From Alphaproteobacteria bacterium (GTDB taxonomy: Bacteria > Pseudomonadota > Alphaproteobacteria > Micavibrionales > UBA2020), in NCBI GenBank assembly GCA_029266795.1, contig JAQSWE010000174.1, positions 1 through 5,921 of the forward strand: a DNA stretch of 5,921 nt, in the 5' to 3' direction. Made by a program: the position numbers and the translations under genes. Every line of letters begins with the position of its first letter. Within the stretch, counting starts at the first letter, position 1. The notes under the pieces are model-generated. The model did no database searches and was not told the DNA's origin. It saw only the letters and a program-made list of their open reading frames with translations. This document shows, piece by piece, positions 1-5,757 of the stretch.

Positions 1-1087
1 GCATGTCGGAAACGGCAACGCGCTCATCGACTTTATGCATGGTTTTTCCGACGATGCCGAATTCGATGACAGGGCAGTGGCTGCGGATAAATCGGGCATC
101 CGATGTGCCGCCGGTGGTAGAGAGGTCAGGCTCGACGCCCGTCACCTTTTTAATGGCGTTCTGCAGCATCTCGGAATATTGCCCTGGCGGGGTGTAGAAG
201 CTTTCCCCACTCAGGCGCGTCTCCATGTCATAGGGCACGTTTTGCGCATCCAGCGTGGCGCGGATCAGGCTTTCCAGCTTTGCGCCGGTGAAGGCGTCAT
301 TGAAGCGCACGTTGAAGACGGCCTTCGCCTCCGCCGGAATGATATTCTCCGCCTTGTTCCCCACATCGACGCTGACGATTTCAAGGTTTGATGGCTGGAA
401 ATGCGCCGTCCCCTTGTCGAGCTCGAGCGCATCGAGAGCGGAGAGCAGCTTTACCAGTTTCGGCACGGGGTTATCGGCCCGCTGCGGGTAGGCAACATGG
501 CCCTGCATGCCCTTCACGGTAATAAAGCCCGACAGCGACCCGCGCCGCCCGATCTTCATCATATCGCCCAGCTTTTCCGACGATGTCGGTTCGCCGACCA
601 GGCAGAAATCGATTTTTTCCCCGCGTGCGGCGAGCCAGTCCAGCACCTTCTTCGTACCGTTGATGGACGGGCCTTCCTCATCGCCGGTGATCAGGAAGCT
701 GATGGAACCTGCCGGATTATTCTTGATGCATTCAAGCGCGGCGGCGGTGAAGCAGGCAATCGGGCCTTTCATGTCGGCGGCGCCGCGACCGCAGACTTCG
801 CCGTTTCTTATGTCGCCGCCAAAGGGGTCGAACGACCAGCCCTTGTCATCGCCGACAGGCACGACATCGGTATGACCCGCAAAGCAGAAATGCGGCGCAC
901 CCTTGCCCCAGCGGGCATAGAGGTTATCGACGTCGGGCGTGTCTTTATCGGAGAAAACCAGCCGGTGACATTCAAAGCCGTTCGCGGAGAGAAGTTTCTC
1001 CAGCAAGGCCAGCGCGCCGCCCTCATTCGGTGTCACGCTGGGGCAGCGCAATAAATCCTGCAGCAGCGCAACCGGATCGGTCGTCAT
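1..1087 (-). CDS. dapE: Succinyl-diaminopimelate desuccinylase DapE (partial, C-terminus outside window)
   Basis: My translation of the minus strand gives 362 codons from the ATG at 1087 with no stop before the window edge. The family is usually about 375-380 residues, so only the last 15-20 are missing. DapE is a cytoplasmic dinuclear zinc M20 peptidase-family enzyme that hydrolyses N-succinyl-LL-2,6-diaminopimelate to succinate and LL-diaminopimelate for lysine and peptidoglycan synthesis. Visible metal and catalytic residues fit the family: GHTDVVPVG (H72, D74), GRGAADMKG (D105), GDEEGP (catalytic E137, zinc E138), GEPTSS (E166) and MHKVDE (H351). The dimerisation region lies at about residues 180-290. 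The start is supported by an AGGG Shine-Dalgarno four bases upstream and by the TAATG overlap with the dapD stop, which indicates translational coupling. ArgE or another M20 enzyme is the alternative, but the motifs and the dapD neighbour make DapE very likely. Confidence 0.96.
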   Translation of the reverse strand, partial: MTTDPVALLQDLLRCPSVTPNEGGALALLEKLLSANGFECHRLVFSDKDTPDVDNLYARWGKGAPHFCFAGHTDVVPVGDDKGWSFDPFGGDIRNGEVCGRGAADMKGPIACFTAAALECIKNNPAGSISFLITGDEEGPSINGTKKVLDWLAARGEKIDFCLVGEPTSSEKLGDMMKIGRRGSLSGFITVKGMQGHVAYPQRADNPVPKLVKLLSALDALELDKGTAHFQPSNLEIVSVDVGNKAENIIPAEAKAVFNVRFNDAFTGAKLESLIRATLDAQNVPYDMETRLSGESFYTPPGQYSEMLQNAIKKVTGVEPDLSTTGGTSDARFIRSHCPVIEFGIVGKTMHKVDERVAVSDM

Positions 1088-1959
1088 TAGTCCCTCAACA
1101 GCTCGTTGATGCTGGTTTTGGAGCGCGTCTTTTCATCGACGCGCTTCACGATGACCGCGCAATACAGGTTCGGGCCGGGTGTGCCGTCTTTCAATGGCTT
1201 GCCGGGTTGCGTGCCGGCGACGACGACGGAATAAGCGGGTACACGACCCATGAACACTTCGCCTGTCTCGCGGTCGATGATTTTGGTCGATGCGCCAAGA
1301 TAGACGCCCATCGAAAGGACGGAGCCGGTTTCCACGATTACGCCTTCGGCTACTTCGGAGCGCGCGCCGATGAAGCAGTTGTCTTCGATAATGACGGGAT
1401 TGGCCTGCAGCGGCTCCAAAACGCCGCCAATGCCGACGCCGCCCGAGATATGGCAGTTCGCGCCGATTTGTGCGCAGGAACCGACAGTCGCCCAGGTGTC
1501 GACCATCGTGCCTTCGCCGACATAAGCGCCGACATTAACGAAGGACGGCATTAAAACGGCTTTGGGCGCGATAAAGGCGGAGGGGCGCACGATGGCGCCG
1601 GGGACCGCGCGGAAACCGGCGGCCTTGAACTGGTCGGGCGTCATGTTTTCAAAGCGCGAACCCATTTTGTCGTACCACGTTGCGTTACCCGGCGCGCCTT
1701 TCACGGGCGCGTTGTCGGTCATGCGGAAGGTGAGGAGGATGGCTTTCTTGATCCATTGATGCGTGATCCAGCCGCTGTCTTTCTTCTCGCAGACCCGCAG
1801 CCGACCTTCGCCCAGCAGCTTCATCGTCTCGTCGACGGTCGCCTTGCCGAGGATTTTCGTCTTGTCAGTCAGCGCGTCGCGCTGCTCCCAGATCGAATTG
1901 ATGTTGGTTTCCAGCTCTGCGAAATCTACAGGAGCGTTATTTTCCGCGTTGCGTAACAT
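1087..1959 (-). CDS. dapD: 2,3,4,5-tetrahydropyridine-2,6-dicarboxylate N-succinyltransferase DapD
   Basis: This 290-residue protein transfers succinyl from succinyl-CoA to tetrahydrodipicolinate, the committing step of the succinylase branch of diaminopimelate and lysine synthesis in the cytoplasm. It is a trimeric left-handed beta-helix enzyme. The N-terminal helical domain carries WITHQWIKKAILLTFR (about 64-79). The hexapeptide-repeat helix (about 118-245) contains MPSFVNVGAYVGEGTMVDTW (137-156), GSCAQIG (160-166), GGVLEPLQANP (178-188) and EDNCFIGARSEV (192-203). The C-terminal part has GRVPAYSVVV (238-247), LYCAVIVKRVDEKTR (265-279) and ends in NELLRD. These are near-identical to E. coli DapD (274 aa); this copy is slightly longer in the C-terminal loop (residues 250-264, GTQPGKPLKDGTPGP). 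The start overlaps the upstream HAD gene by 23 bases; GGTG just upstream is a weak Shine-Dalgarno, so coupling to the upstream gene is likely. The product feeds DapE through the unseen aminotransferase DapC/ArgD. Confidence 0.98.
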   Translation of the reverse strand: MLRNAENNAPVDFAELETNINSIWEQRDALTDKTKILGKATVDETMKLLGEGRLRVCEKKDSGWITHQWIKKAILLTFRMTDNAPVKGAPGNATWYDKMGSRFENMTPDQFKAAGFRAVPGAIVRPSAFIAPKAVLMPSFVNVGAYVGEGTMVDTWATVGSCAQIGANCHISGGVGIGGVLEPLQANPVIIEDNCFIGARSEVAEGVIVETGSVLSMGVYLGASTKIIDRETGEVFMGRVPAYSVVVAGTQPGKPLKDGTPGPNLYCAVIVKRVDEKTRSKTSINELLRD

Positions 1960-2620
1960 TTTGCACCAGCCAGTCTGAGAGTTTTTCTGCTTTATGATGG
2001 GTATGGGGGTGGTTCAGGTCTTCGGGCTTCACATTCTTGCCGTGGAACCAGACCGTTTTCATGCCAAGGTCATGGGCGGTGCGCAGGTTCACCTCCATAT
2101 CCTCGAACATGCAGGCATTTTTTGCGTTCACATCGTGTTTTTTCATGAAGGCGTGGTAGCTGTCCACTTTCGGCTTCGGCCAGTAATCGGCGTCTTCGAT
2201 GGCGAACAGCCCGTCGAAATGGTGCGCGATGCCCAGATGCGACACCATGTCGACCGCAAAGTTGCGCGGCGCGTTAGTGAAGACGTATTTCTTTCCGGGC
2301 AGGTGTGCGAGATATTCCTGCGTGATGGCACAGGGCGGCACGACTTTGATATCCACGTCATGCACATGCTGCAGGAAATATTCTGGCGCGACGTTGTGTT
2401 CGGTCATGAGGCCGCGCAACGTCGTGCCATAGGTGCGGTAAAAATGATTGCGCTTTAAATCCGCCTGGTCACGCGGCAGGTTCAGGTGGCTCGCCACGAA
2501 ATCGGTCATCCTGCGCCCGACTTCGACGAAGATATGGGTTTCCGCGTCATAGAGCGTGTTGTCGAGATCAAAGACCCAGGCGTCGACATGCGACAGGTCG
2601 TCCGGCGGCAGTTTTCGCAT
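1937..2620 (-). CDS. HAD-superfamily hydrolase, pyrimidine 5'-nucleotidase-like
   Basis: This 227-residue cytoplasmic HAD subfamily IA protein resembles the SDT1/pyrimidine 5'-nucleotidase group, which dephosphorylates pyrimidine nucleoside monophosphates or modified nucleotides. All four HAD motifs are intact: motif I VFDLDNTLY with nucleophile D18 and acid/base D20; motif II FTNAP with T115; motif III lysine in WPKPK (K149); motif IV MFEDMEVN with E173 and D174. The cap domain is helical, about residues 25-95. The C-terminus is His-rich (HPHTHH at 204-209), which is unusual but probably an exposed tail. The ATG lies 8 bases after the recR stop without a good Shine-Dalgarno, and the 3' end overlaps dapD by 23 bases, so it is very probably translated by coupling inside the recR-dapDE operon. 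The substrate cannot be read from sequence; a link to diaminopimelate synthesis is only positional. Housecleaning of nucleotides is the family-based guess. Confidence 0.9.
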   Translation of the reverse strand: MRKLPPDDLSHVDAWVFDLDNTLYDAETHIFVEVGRRMTDFVASHLNLPRDQADLKRNHFYRTYGTTLRGLMTEHNVAPEYFLQHVHDVDIKVVPPCAITQEYLAHLPGKKYVFTNAPRNFAVDMVSHLGIAHHFDGLFAIEDADYWPKPKVDSYHAFMKKHDVNAKNACMFEDMEVNLRTAHDLGMKTVWFHGKNVKPEDLNHPHTHHKAEKLSDWLVQNVTQRGK

Positions 2621-2628
2621 GGCGGTAA

Positions 2629-3222
2629 CTACACGGCCTTTCTGGAGCGGAGCGCGGCCGCAAGTGTGCCGTCGTCGAGATAATCAATCTGGCCGCCGAT
2701 GGGTACGCCATGCGCAAGCTGGGTGACGGACACATTGCAGGCATGGAGGCAGTCGGCGATGTAATGCGCGGTCGTCTGGCCATCGATGGTGGCGTTCAGC
2801 GCGACGATGACTTCCTTGACGCGGTCATCCCGCGCGCGTTCCAGCAGGTGCGGGATGGAAAGGTCTTCAGGGCCGATGCCGTCGAGCGCCGACAGCGTGC
2901 CGCCGAGGACGTGGTAGTAACCCTTGAACGAACCGGTTTTTTCGATCGCCCAGAGGTCGGCGATGTCTTCAATGACGCAGATCACGCCGCGGTCGCGGAC
3001 GGAGGACGCGCAGATCGCGCAGGGGCGCTGGGTATCAAGGTTGTGGCATTCGGGGCATTCTTCGATTACATCGGCGGCCTTGTTGAGGGCCTGCGCCAGC
3101 GGCAGCATCAGTGCCTCGCGGTTCTTCAGCAAATGAAGCGCCACGCGCCGCGCGGAACGGGGCCCGAGGCCGGGCAGGCGTCCAATCAGCTTGATCAGGT
3201 GTTCGATTTCGGTGCCAATCAT
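2629..3222 (-). CDS. recR: Recombination mediator protein RecR
   Basis: RecR, 197 residues against a usual 195-202, acts with RecO (and RecF) to load RecA onto SSB-coated gapped DNA. Domains in order: helix-hairpin-helix DNA-binding region (GRLPGLGPRSARRVALHLL, about 14-32); C4 zinc finger C56-P-E-C59 and C68-A-I-C71; Toprim domain from about residue 79 (VICVIEDIADLWAIE) through GYYHVLGGTLSALDGIGPED (101-120) and ALNATIDGQTTAHYI (141-155); and the C-terminal Walker-like strand with LAHGVPIGGQIDYLDDGTL (169-187). The start at 3222 is the only possible one, since a TGA lies seven codons upstream in frame with no other start codon between. No Shine-Dalgarno sits at a normal distance; a GAAGGG is 14 bases away. 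recR usually follows dnaX and ybaB in bacteria; here it instead heads a cluster with a HAD gene and dapDE. Confidence 0.98.
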   Translation of the reverse strand: MIGTEIEHLIKLIGRLPGLGPRSARRVALHLLKNREALMLPLAQALNKAADVIEECPECHNLDTQRPCAICASSVRDRGVICVIEDIADLWAIEKTGSFKGYYHVLGGTLSALDGIGPEDLSIPHLLERARDDRVKEVIVALNATIDGQTTAHYIADCLHACNVSVTQLAHGVPIGGQIDYLDDGTLAAALRSRKAV

Positions 3223-3229
3223 GGGGGTG

Positions 3230-3235
3230 ATTATA
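3230..3235 (-). promoter_or_regulatory. Putative -10 box (TATAAT) for the recR-HAD-dapD-dapE operon
   Basis: On the minus strand the sequence GGCTATAATC ends eight bases before the recR ATG. It is a perfect TATAAT hexamer and also fits the alphaproteobacterial GCTANAW-type -10. The -35 is poor (TATAAA at 17-base spacing). Transcription would start at about 3223, one base before the ATG, which would give a leaderless recR message and agrees with the missing Shine-Dalgarno. This is inference from sequence only. Confidence 0.45.
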
Positions 3236-3284
3236 GCCCTTCAACAGTGCGGTTTATAGTCATTTAAGCGTGATTCCGCATATG

Positions 3285-4007
3285 TTAACCCCCGAAGGAG
3301 TCGCTGAACAGCCCGTCTTTTTCCGCACCCAGCGCATCGAGGGCGGGCAGGGTGGCGTTAAGCATTGCGGCAGGGCCGGCGATGTAAATATTGTGGCCCG
3401 CCAGCGTCCGGAAATCCTCGGCAAGGGCGGGGGCGATATAGCCGGTGCGCTGCGGCGCGCCGGCCGCAGGTTCGCCCAGCAGCGGCACATAGCGGAATTC
3501 GGGATAGATTTCCTGAAGCGCGCGGAAGGCGCTGTCGAGGTAAAGATGCTGCGCGTCGCGCACACCCCAGTAAAGATAGGCGGGGCTATGCTGCGCATAG
3601 GCGAAATGCGCCTCCAGTATCGCCTTCAGCGGCGCGATGCCGACGCCGCCGGCAAGCGCGAGCAGGGGGCGCGACGATGCCCGCCAGTAATGGTCGCCGA
3701 AGGGCGCTTCGATCGTGATTTTGCTGCCGGCCTTCCAGTTTTCAAAGATATGCGCGCTGAGACCGCGGCCCGTATTCTTGATGTGGAATTCCAGCAGGCC
3801 TTTATCGGGCGCGTTGGCGATGGAGAAGGGGCGGGGCTCAAACCCGTCAGCCGACAGATGTGCATACTGCCCCGCGCGATGGGGGGATGTTGTACCGATA
3901 TCGGCACGCAGGATGCGCGTATCGCCGGCAATATCCACAGCCGAAATGACCGTCGCGTCATAGGTGCGCGGTGTGGTCGGGACTGTCGTTTCGGGTCTGG
4001 CGGTCAA
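3285..4007 (-). CDS. Fre/LuxG-type NAD(P)H:flavin oxidoreductase (FNR family)
   Basis: This 240-residue soluble protein belongs to the ferredoxin-NADP reductase fold and lacks a 2Fe-2S domain. An N-terminal flavin-binding beta-barrel (about 15-105) carries AGQYAHL (45-51) and the flavin motif RPFSIANAP (59-67). The nucleotide-binding domain has LALAGGVGIAPLKAIL (116-131), YLYWGVRDAQHLYLD (144-158), NIYIAGPAAML (206-216) and a C-terminal DGLFSDSFGG. The YWG-R--QHLY block, the YIAG motif and the LF-D-F ending match E. coli Fre (233 aa), which reduces free flavins with NAD(P)H; the physiological acceptor here cannot be read. The first codon is TTG (4007-4005), supported by AGGA nine bases upstream; no in-frame ATG is near and an in-frame TGA lies upstream. 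The TTG overlaps the stop of a possible 15-codon leader ORF. It ends 62 bases before recR. Alternatives are CDP-glucoseen-type or other stand-alone FNR-like reductases. Confidence 0.88.
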   Translation of the reverse strand: MTARPETTVPTTPRTYDATVISAVDIAGDTRILRADIGTTSPHRAGQYAHLSADGFEPRPFSIANAPDKGLLEFHIKNTGRGLSAHIFENWKAGSKITIEAPFGDHYWRASSRPLLALAGGVGIAPLKAILEAHFAYAQHSPAYLYWGVRDAQHLYLDSAFRALQEIYPEFRYVPLLGEPAAGAPQRTGYIAPALAEDFRTLAGHNIYIAGPAAMLNATLPALDALGAEKDGLFSDSFGG

Positions 4008-4051
4008 CTGTCGTATTCCTGAAGGTGCTTTTCAAAAGACTTAGGGCTCAT
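4004..4051 (-). CDS. Possible 15-codon leader ORF upstream of the flavin reductase
   Basis: An ATG at 4051 opens a frame encoding MSPKSFEKHLQEYDS and stops at a TGA that overlaps the TTG start of the flavin reductase (TTGA). The ATG lies in the second arm of the hairpin at 4043-4074 and has only a weak GCGG upstream. The stop-start overlap would allow translational coupling to the non-ATG start of the reductase. A frame this short can arise by chance and I recognise no family. Confidence 0.2.
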   Translation of the reverse strand: MSPKSFEKHLQEYDS

Positions 4052-4074
4052 CCGCAAAACTAGGGATGAGCCCT
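4043..4074 (-). terminator. Strong hairpin, probable rho-independent-like terminator of the LPD7-like gene
   Basis: A perfect 11-base inverted repeat (AGGGCTCATCC and GGATGAGCCCT) with a 10-base loop starts 25 bases after the stop of the LPD7-like gene. On the minus strand it is followed by AAGTCTTTTG, a modest and slightly displaced T-rich tract. CTTTCAA before and TTGAAAAG after could extend the stem imperfectly. The position between two co-directional genes favours a terminator; an attenuator or processing hairpin in the leader of the flavin reductase is the alternative. Confidence 0.65.
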
Positions 4075-4098
4075 TGAAAGTCAAGCTTTTAGCGTAAA

Positions 4099-5616
4099 TT
4101 AACGGCCGCGTTTGGGCGGTTTCGCGCCGCTCGTTTTCGCGGGCTTGGTGCCTGCATCGGCAACCGCAGGGGCCGCCGTTTCGGGCTTTTCCTTGGTTTC
4201 CAGCGCGACGCCTTTTTCGTTTGCGGCATCAGCCACGACAGCGGCAACGCCGCCCGTGCCTTTAACCGCTTTATCAACTGCCGCAAGGCTTTCCTGCGCT
4301 TCCGGATTATCGGGATTTGCCGCGCGAATTTCTTCGGTGATGGATTTCACGAGCGCTGCGTCAACTTTGCCTGCGGCGGGCTTCTCTTCCCCTTCGACTT
4401 TCGCTGCCGGAGGCTCGATCTTGCCGAAGGTCGTTTTCACTTCTGCGCCTTCTGCCGCTGCAGCTTGCGCTGTCACGGGCGTATCAACGGCCGCTGTTTC
4501 GACTTTTGCCGCCGCTTCAGCGGGTTTGTCTGTGGCGGGCTTATCACCCTCCGCTTTCGCAGCGTCTTTTGCAGCGGGCTTCGCGCCGTCAGCAGGTGTT
4601 TCGGGCGTGTCATCATCGGGCGCGGTCTGTTCGTGGTCGGGTACGCCGCCTGCCAGGTTCATCTGGTGTTGGACGGGCGTTGCGCCGATCACTTTGCCGT
4701 CGTTCTGCTCGGCCAGATATGCCGCGAGCCTGTTGCGGACGTTATTCGGATCGTCGCTGTACATCGGTTCGAAATTCGCGACATCCAGCCCGTTCATCTT
4801 GGCGTGAAGCCACATCATTTCTTTCTGCTTCTGGTTGCCATGCACGTTGATGGCGGTCCAGCCGCGCGCTTTCGCGGTGACGGCGACGGAATGCGCGTCT
4901 TCTTCGTCGAATTTAGAGGTGCGCTTGCGCATGCCGATGAATTCCGCACCGCCCAGGTTGGCGTGCCATTCAATCACGTGGCCGTTCGGCATGTGGAAAT
5001 CGAGGCCGTATTTATCGTTCTTTTTGACTTTCCCGGAAAGGCCGAGCGTTTCTTTGAGCTCGTCGCTGACTTCGCCGACGCCCCAGACTTCGTTCAGCAC
5101 GCCCATGCTCTTGGCGGCGAAAACAGAACGGTAGCGGGTATCCTTGATCGGTTCGTCGCCGTCGGCGTCCTGTTCCTGCGCGGCAGGGGCATTGCCCGTA
5201 GATTGCGGCTGCGCGACAGGGCCGGTTGAGGTCTGTTTCGTCTTGTCGTTTGCGGCGGGCTCCTCGATCGGTGCAATGTCGATCTGCTGGGGCTTCGCTT
5301 CGGGCTTGTCGGTTTCTTCTTCGGTCGCCACGGCGGTGGCGGTGCCGGCTGCGGCCGCTTCCGGTTTTGCGACGGGTTTTACTTCCGCGGCGGGCTGCGT
5401 TGTTGCAGCAACGGGCGTGATACCGATGGCATCATCAAGGTCGAAAAGGGGCAGCTGGTCGCCCGGCTTCAATTCAGGCTTCTTGATCTCGGAGGTAAAC
5501 TTGCTGTCCGCAACCACAGGCGCTTCGGCGACTGCCGTGAGCGTGCCGCCTGAAGCTTCAGGAGCCTTTTTATCTTCTGCGGAAGGCGGTTGTTCGACTT
5601 GACCGTCTTGAGCCAT
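4099..5616 (-). CDS. Ala/Pro/Lys/Glu-rich protein with a central LPD7-like domain
   Basis: This 505-residue protein of unknown function starts at an ATG with a clear Shine-Dalgarno (AGAGGG, seven bases upstream). Three parts are visible. Residues 1-155 are low-complexity and probably disordered, with an isolated DQLPLFDLDD (53-62). Residues about 158-305 are the only normally composed, foldable part; within it, about 200-286 resembles the LPD7 family (large polyvalent protein-associated domain 7, known from relaxases and mobile-element proteins), with the typical W-x-x-I-x-V-x-G then K-x-x-x-W-L-x-A-x-x-x-G-L-x-V-x-x-F-E-P pattern (W253, G260, W269, G276, F282-P284). Residues 325-505 are again Ala/Lys/Pro/Glu-rich, with a possible helical patch at 416-470 and a basic tail PPKRGR. 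No signal peptide or membrane segment is seen, so it is probably cytoplasmic. It stands alone between lolA and the flavin reductase, with its own promoter and a hairpin behind it. The LPD7 assignment is from memory of the motif and needs a profile search. Confidence 0.88.
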   Translation of the reverse strand: MAQDGQVEQPPSAEDKKAPEASGGTLTAVAEAPVVADSKFTSEIKKPELKPGDQLPLFDLDDAIGITPVAATTQPAAEVKPVAKPEAAAAGTATAVATEEETDKPEAKPQQIDIAPIEEPAANDKTKQTSTGPVAQPQSTGNAPAAQEQDADGDEPIKDTRYRSVFAAKSMGVLNEVWGVGEVSDELKETLGLSGKVKKNDKYGLDFHMPNGHVIEWHANLGGAEFIGMRKRTSKFDEEDAHSVAVTAKARGWTAINVHGNQKQKEMMWLHAKMNGLDVANFEPMYSDDPNNVRNRLAAYLAEQNDGKVIGATPVQHQMNLAGGVPDHEQTAPDDDTPETPADGAKPAAKDAAKAEGDKPATDKPAEAAAKVETAAVDTPVTAQAAAAEGAEVKTTFGKIEPPAAKVEGEEKPAAGKVDAALVKSITEEIRAANPDNPEAQESLAAVDKAVKGTGGVAAVVADAANEKGVALETKEKPETAAPAVADAGTKPAKTSGAKPPKRGR

Positions 5617-5649
5617 GGCTTAACCCTCTTTGATTTTTTGAAGAAATAA

Positions 5650-5665
5650 TTAACCCGTCGTTAAC
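5650..5665. promoter_or_regulatory. CtrA-type box (TTAA-N7-TTAAC)
   Basis: TTAA at 5650-5653, seven bases (CCCGTCG), then TTAAC at 5661-5665 match exactly the binding consensus of the alphaproteobacterial cell-cycle response regulator CtrA. The box lies just downstream of the predicted transcription start of the LPD7-like gene (about 5673), a position that would suit repression. Binding is inferred from the consensus only. Confidence 0.5.
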
Positions 5666-5673
5666 AATTGTAT

Positions 5674-5681
5674 TTAACCAT
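5674..5681 (+). promoter_or_regulatory. CtrA half-site-like TTAACCAT overlapping the -10 region
   Basis: The octamer TTAACCAT reads on the plus strand and overlaps the end of the predicted -10 box of the LPD7-like gene. It matches the CtrA half-site form described in Caulobacter. It adds to the full box 8 bases away, and a further TTAAC is at 5620-5624 next to the start codon. As a single short motif it would be weak evidence. Confidence 0.35.
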
Positions 5682-5708
5682 TATAGCCAAGTTTTCGTAA
5701 TGGCGCAA
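5680..5708 (-). promoter_or_regulatory. Predicted sigma-70-type promoter of the LPD7-like gene
   Basis: On the minus strand TTGCGC (5708-5703) and TATAAT (5685-5680) are separated by exactly 17 bases. The -10 sits in GGCTATAATGG, the same GGCTATAAT core as upstream of recR. The start would be near 5673, giving an untranslated leader of about 57 bases. The -35 matches the consensus in only its first three bases, which would suit a promoter needing or blocked by a regulator. Confidence 0.5.
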
Positions 5709-5757
5709 GAAAACGCGGATTACTGAATGTTTTCAAAGATGTTTTTGCGAATCTGTC

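Noticed and set aside
35..1554. Plus-strand frames of 118, 217 and 174 codons over dapE and dapD
   Set aside because: The opposite strand encodes full-length, motif-complete DapE and DapD across the same bases.
3248..3280. Inverted repeat TGCGG / CCGCA between the flavin reductase and recR as a terminator
   Set aside because: Only five base pairs with a 23-base loop and no following T-run; too weak to call.
3270..4022. Plus-strand open frame of 250 codons opposite the flavin reductase
   Set aside because: It is slightly longer than the minus-strand gene but has no recognisable motif, whereas the minus frame carries complete Fre-type flavin and nucleotide motifs.
4112..5229. Long plus-strand frames (231 and 254 codons) opposite the LPD7-like gene
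   Set aside because: They are antisense shadows of Ala/Pro/Lys codons in a GC-rich gene; their low-complexity hydrophobic or Arg/Cys-rich translations match no family, and the minus frame has a good ribosome site and promoter.
5749..5753. GANTC (CcrM-type methylation) sites at 5749-5753 and at 3272-3276 near promoters
   Set aside because: A degenerate four-base-specified site is expected often by chance; two sites give no real support for methylation control.
5709..5757. Possible terminator after lolA (CGCAA...TTGCG pairing)
   Set aside because: The stem is interrupted by a bulge, the loop is about 25 bases, and no T-tract follows it.
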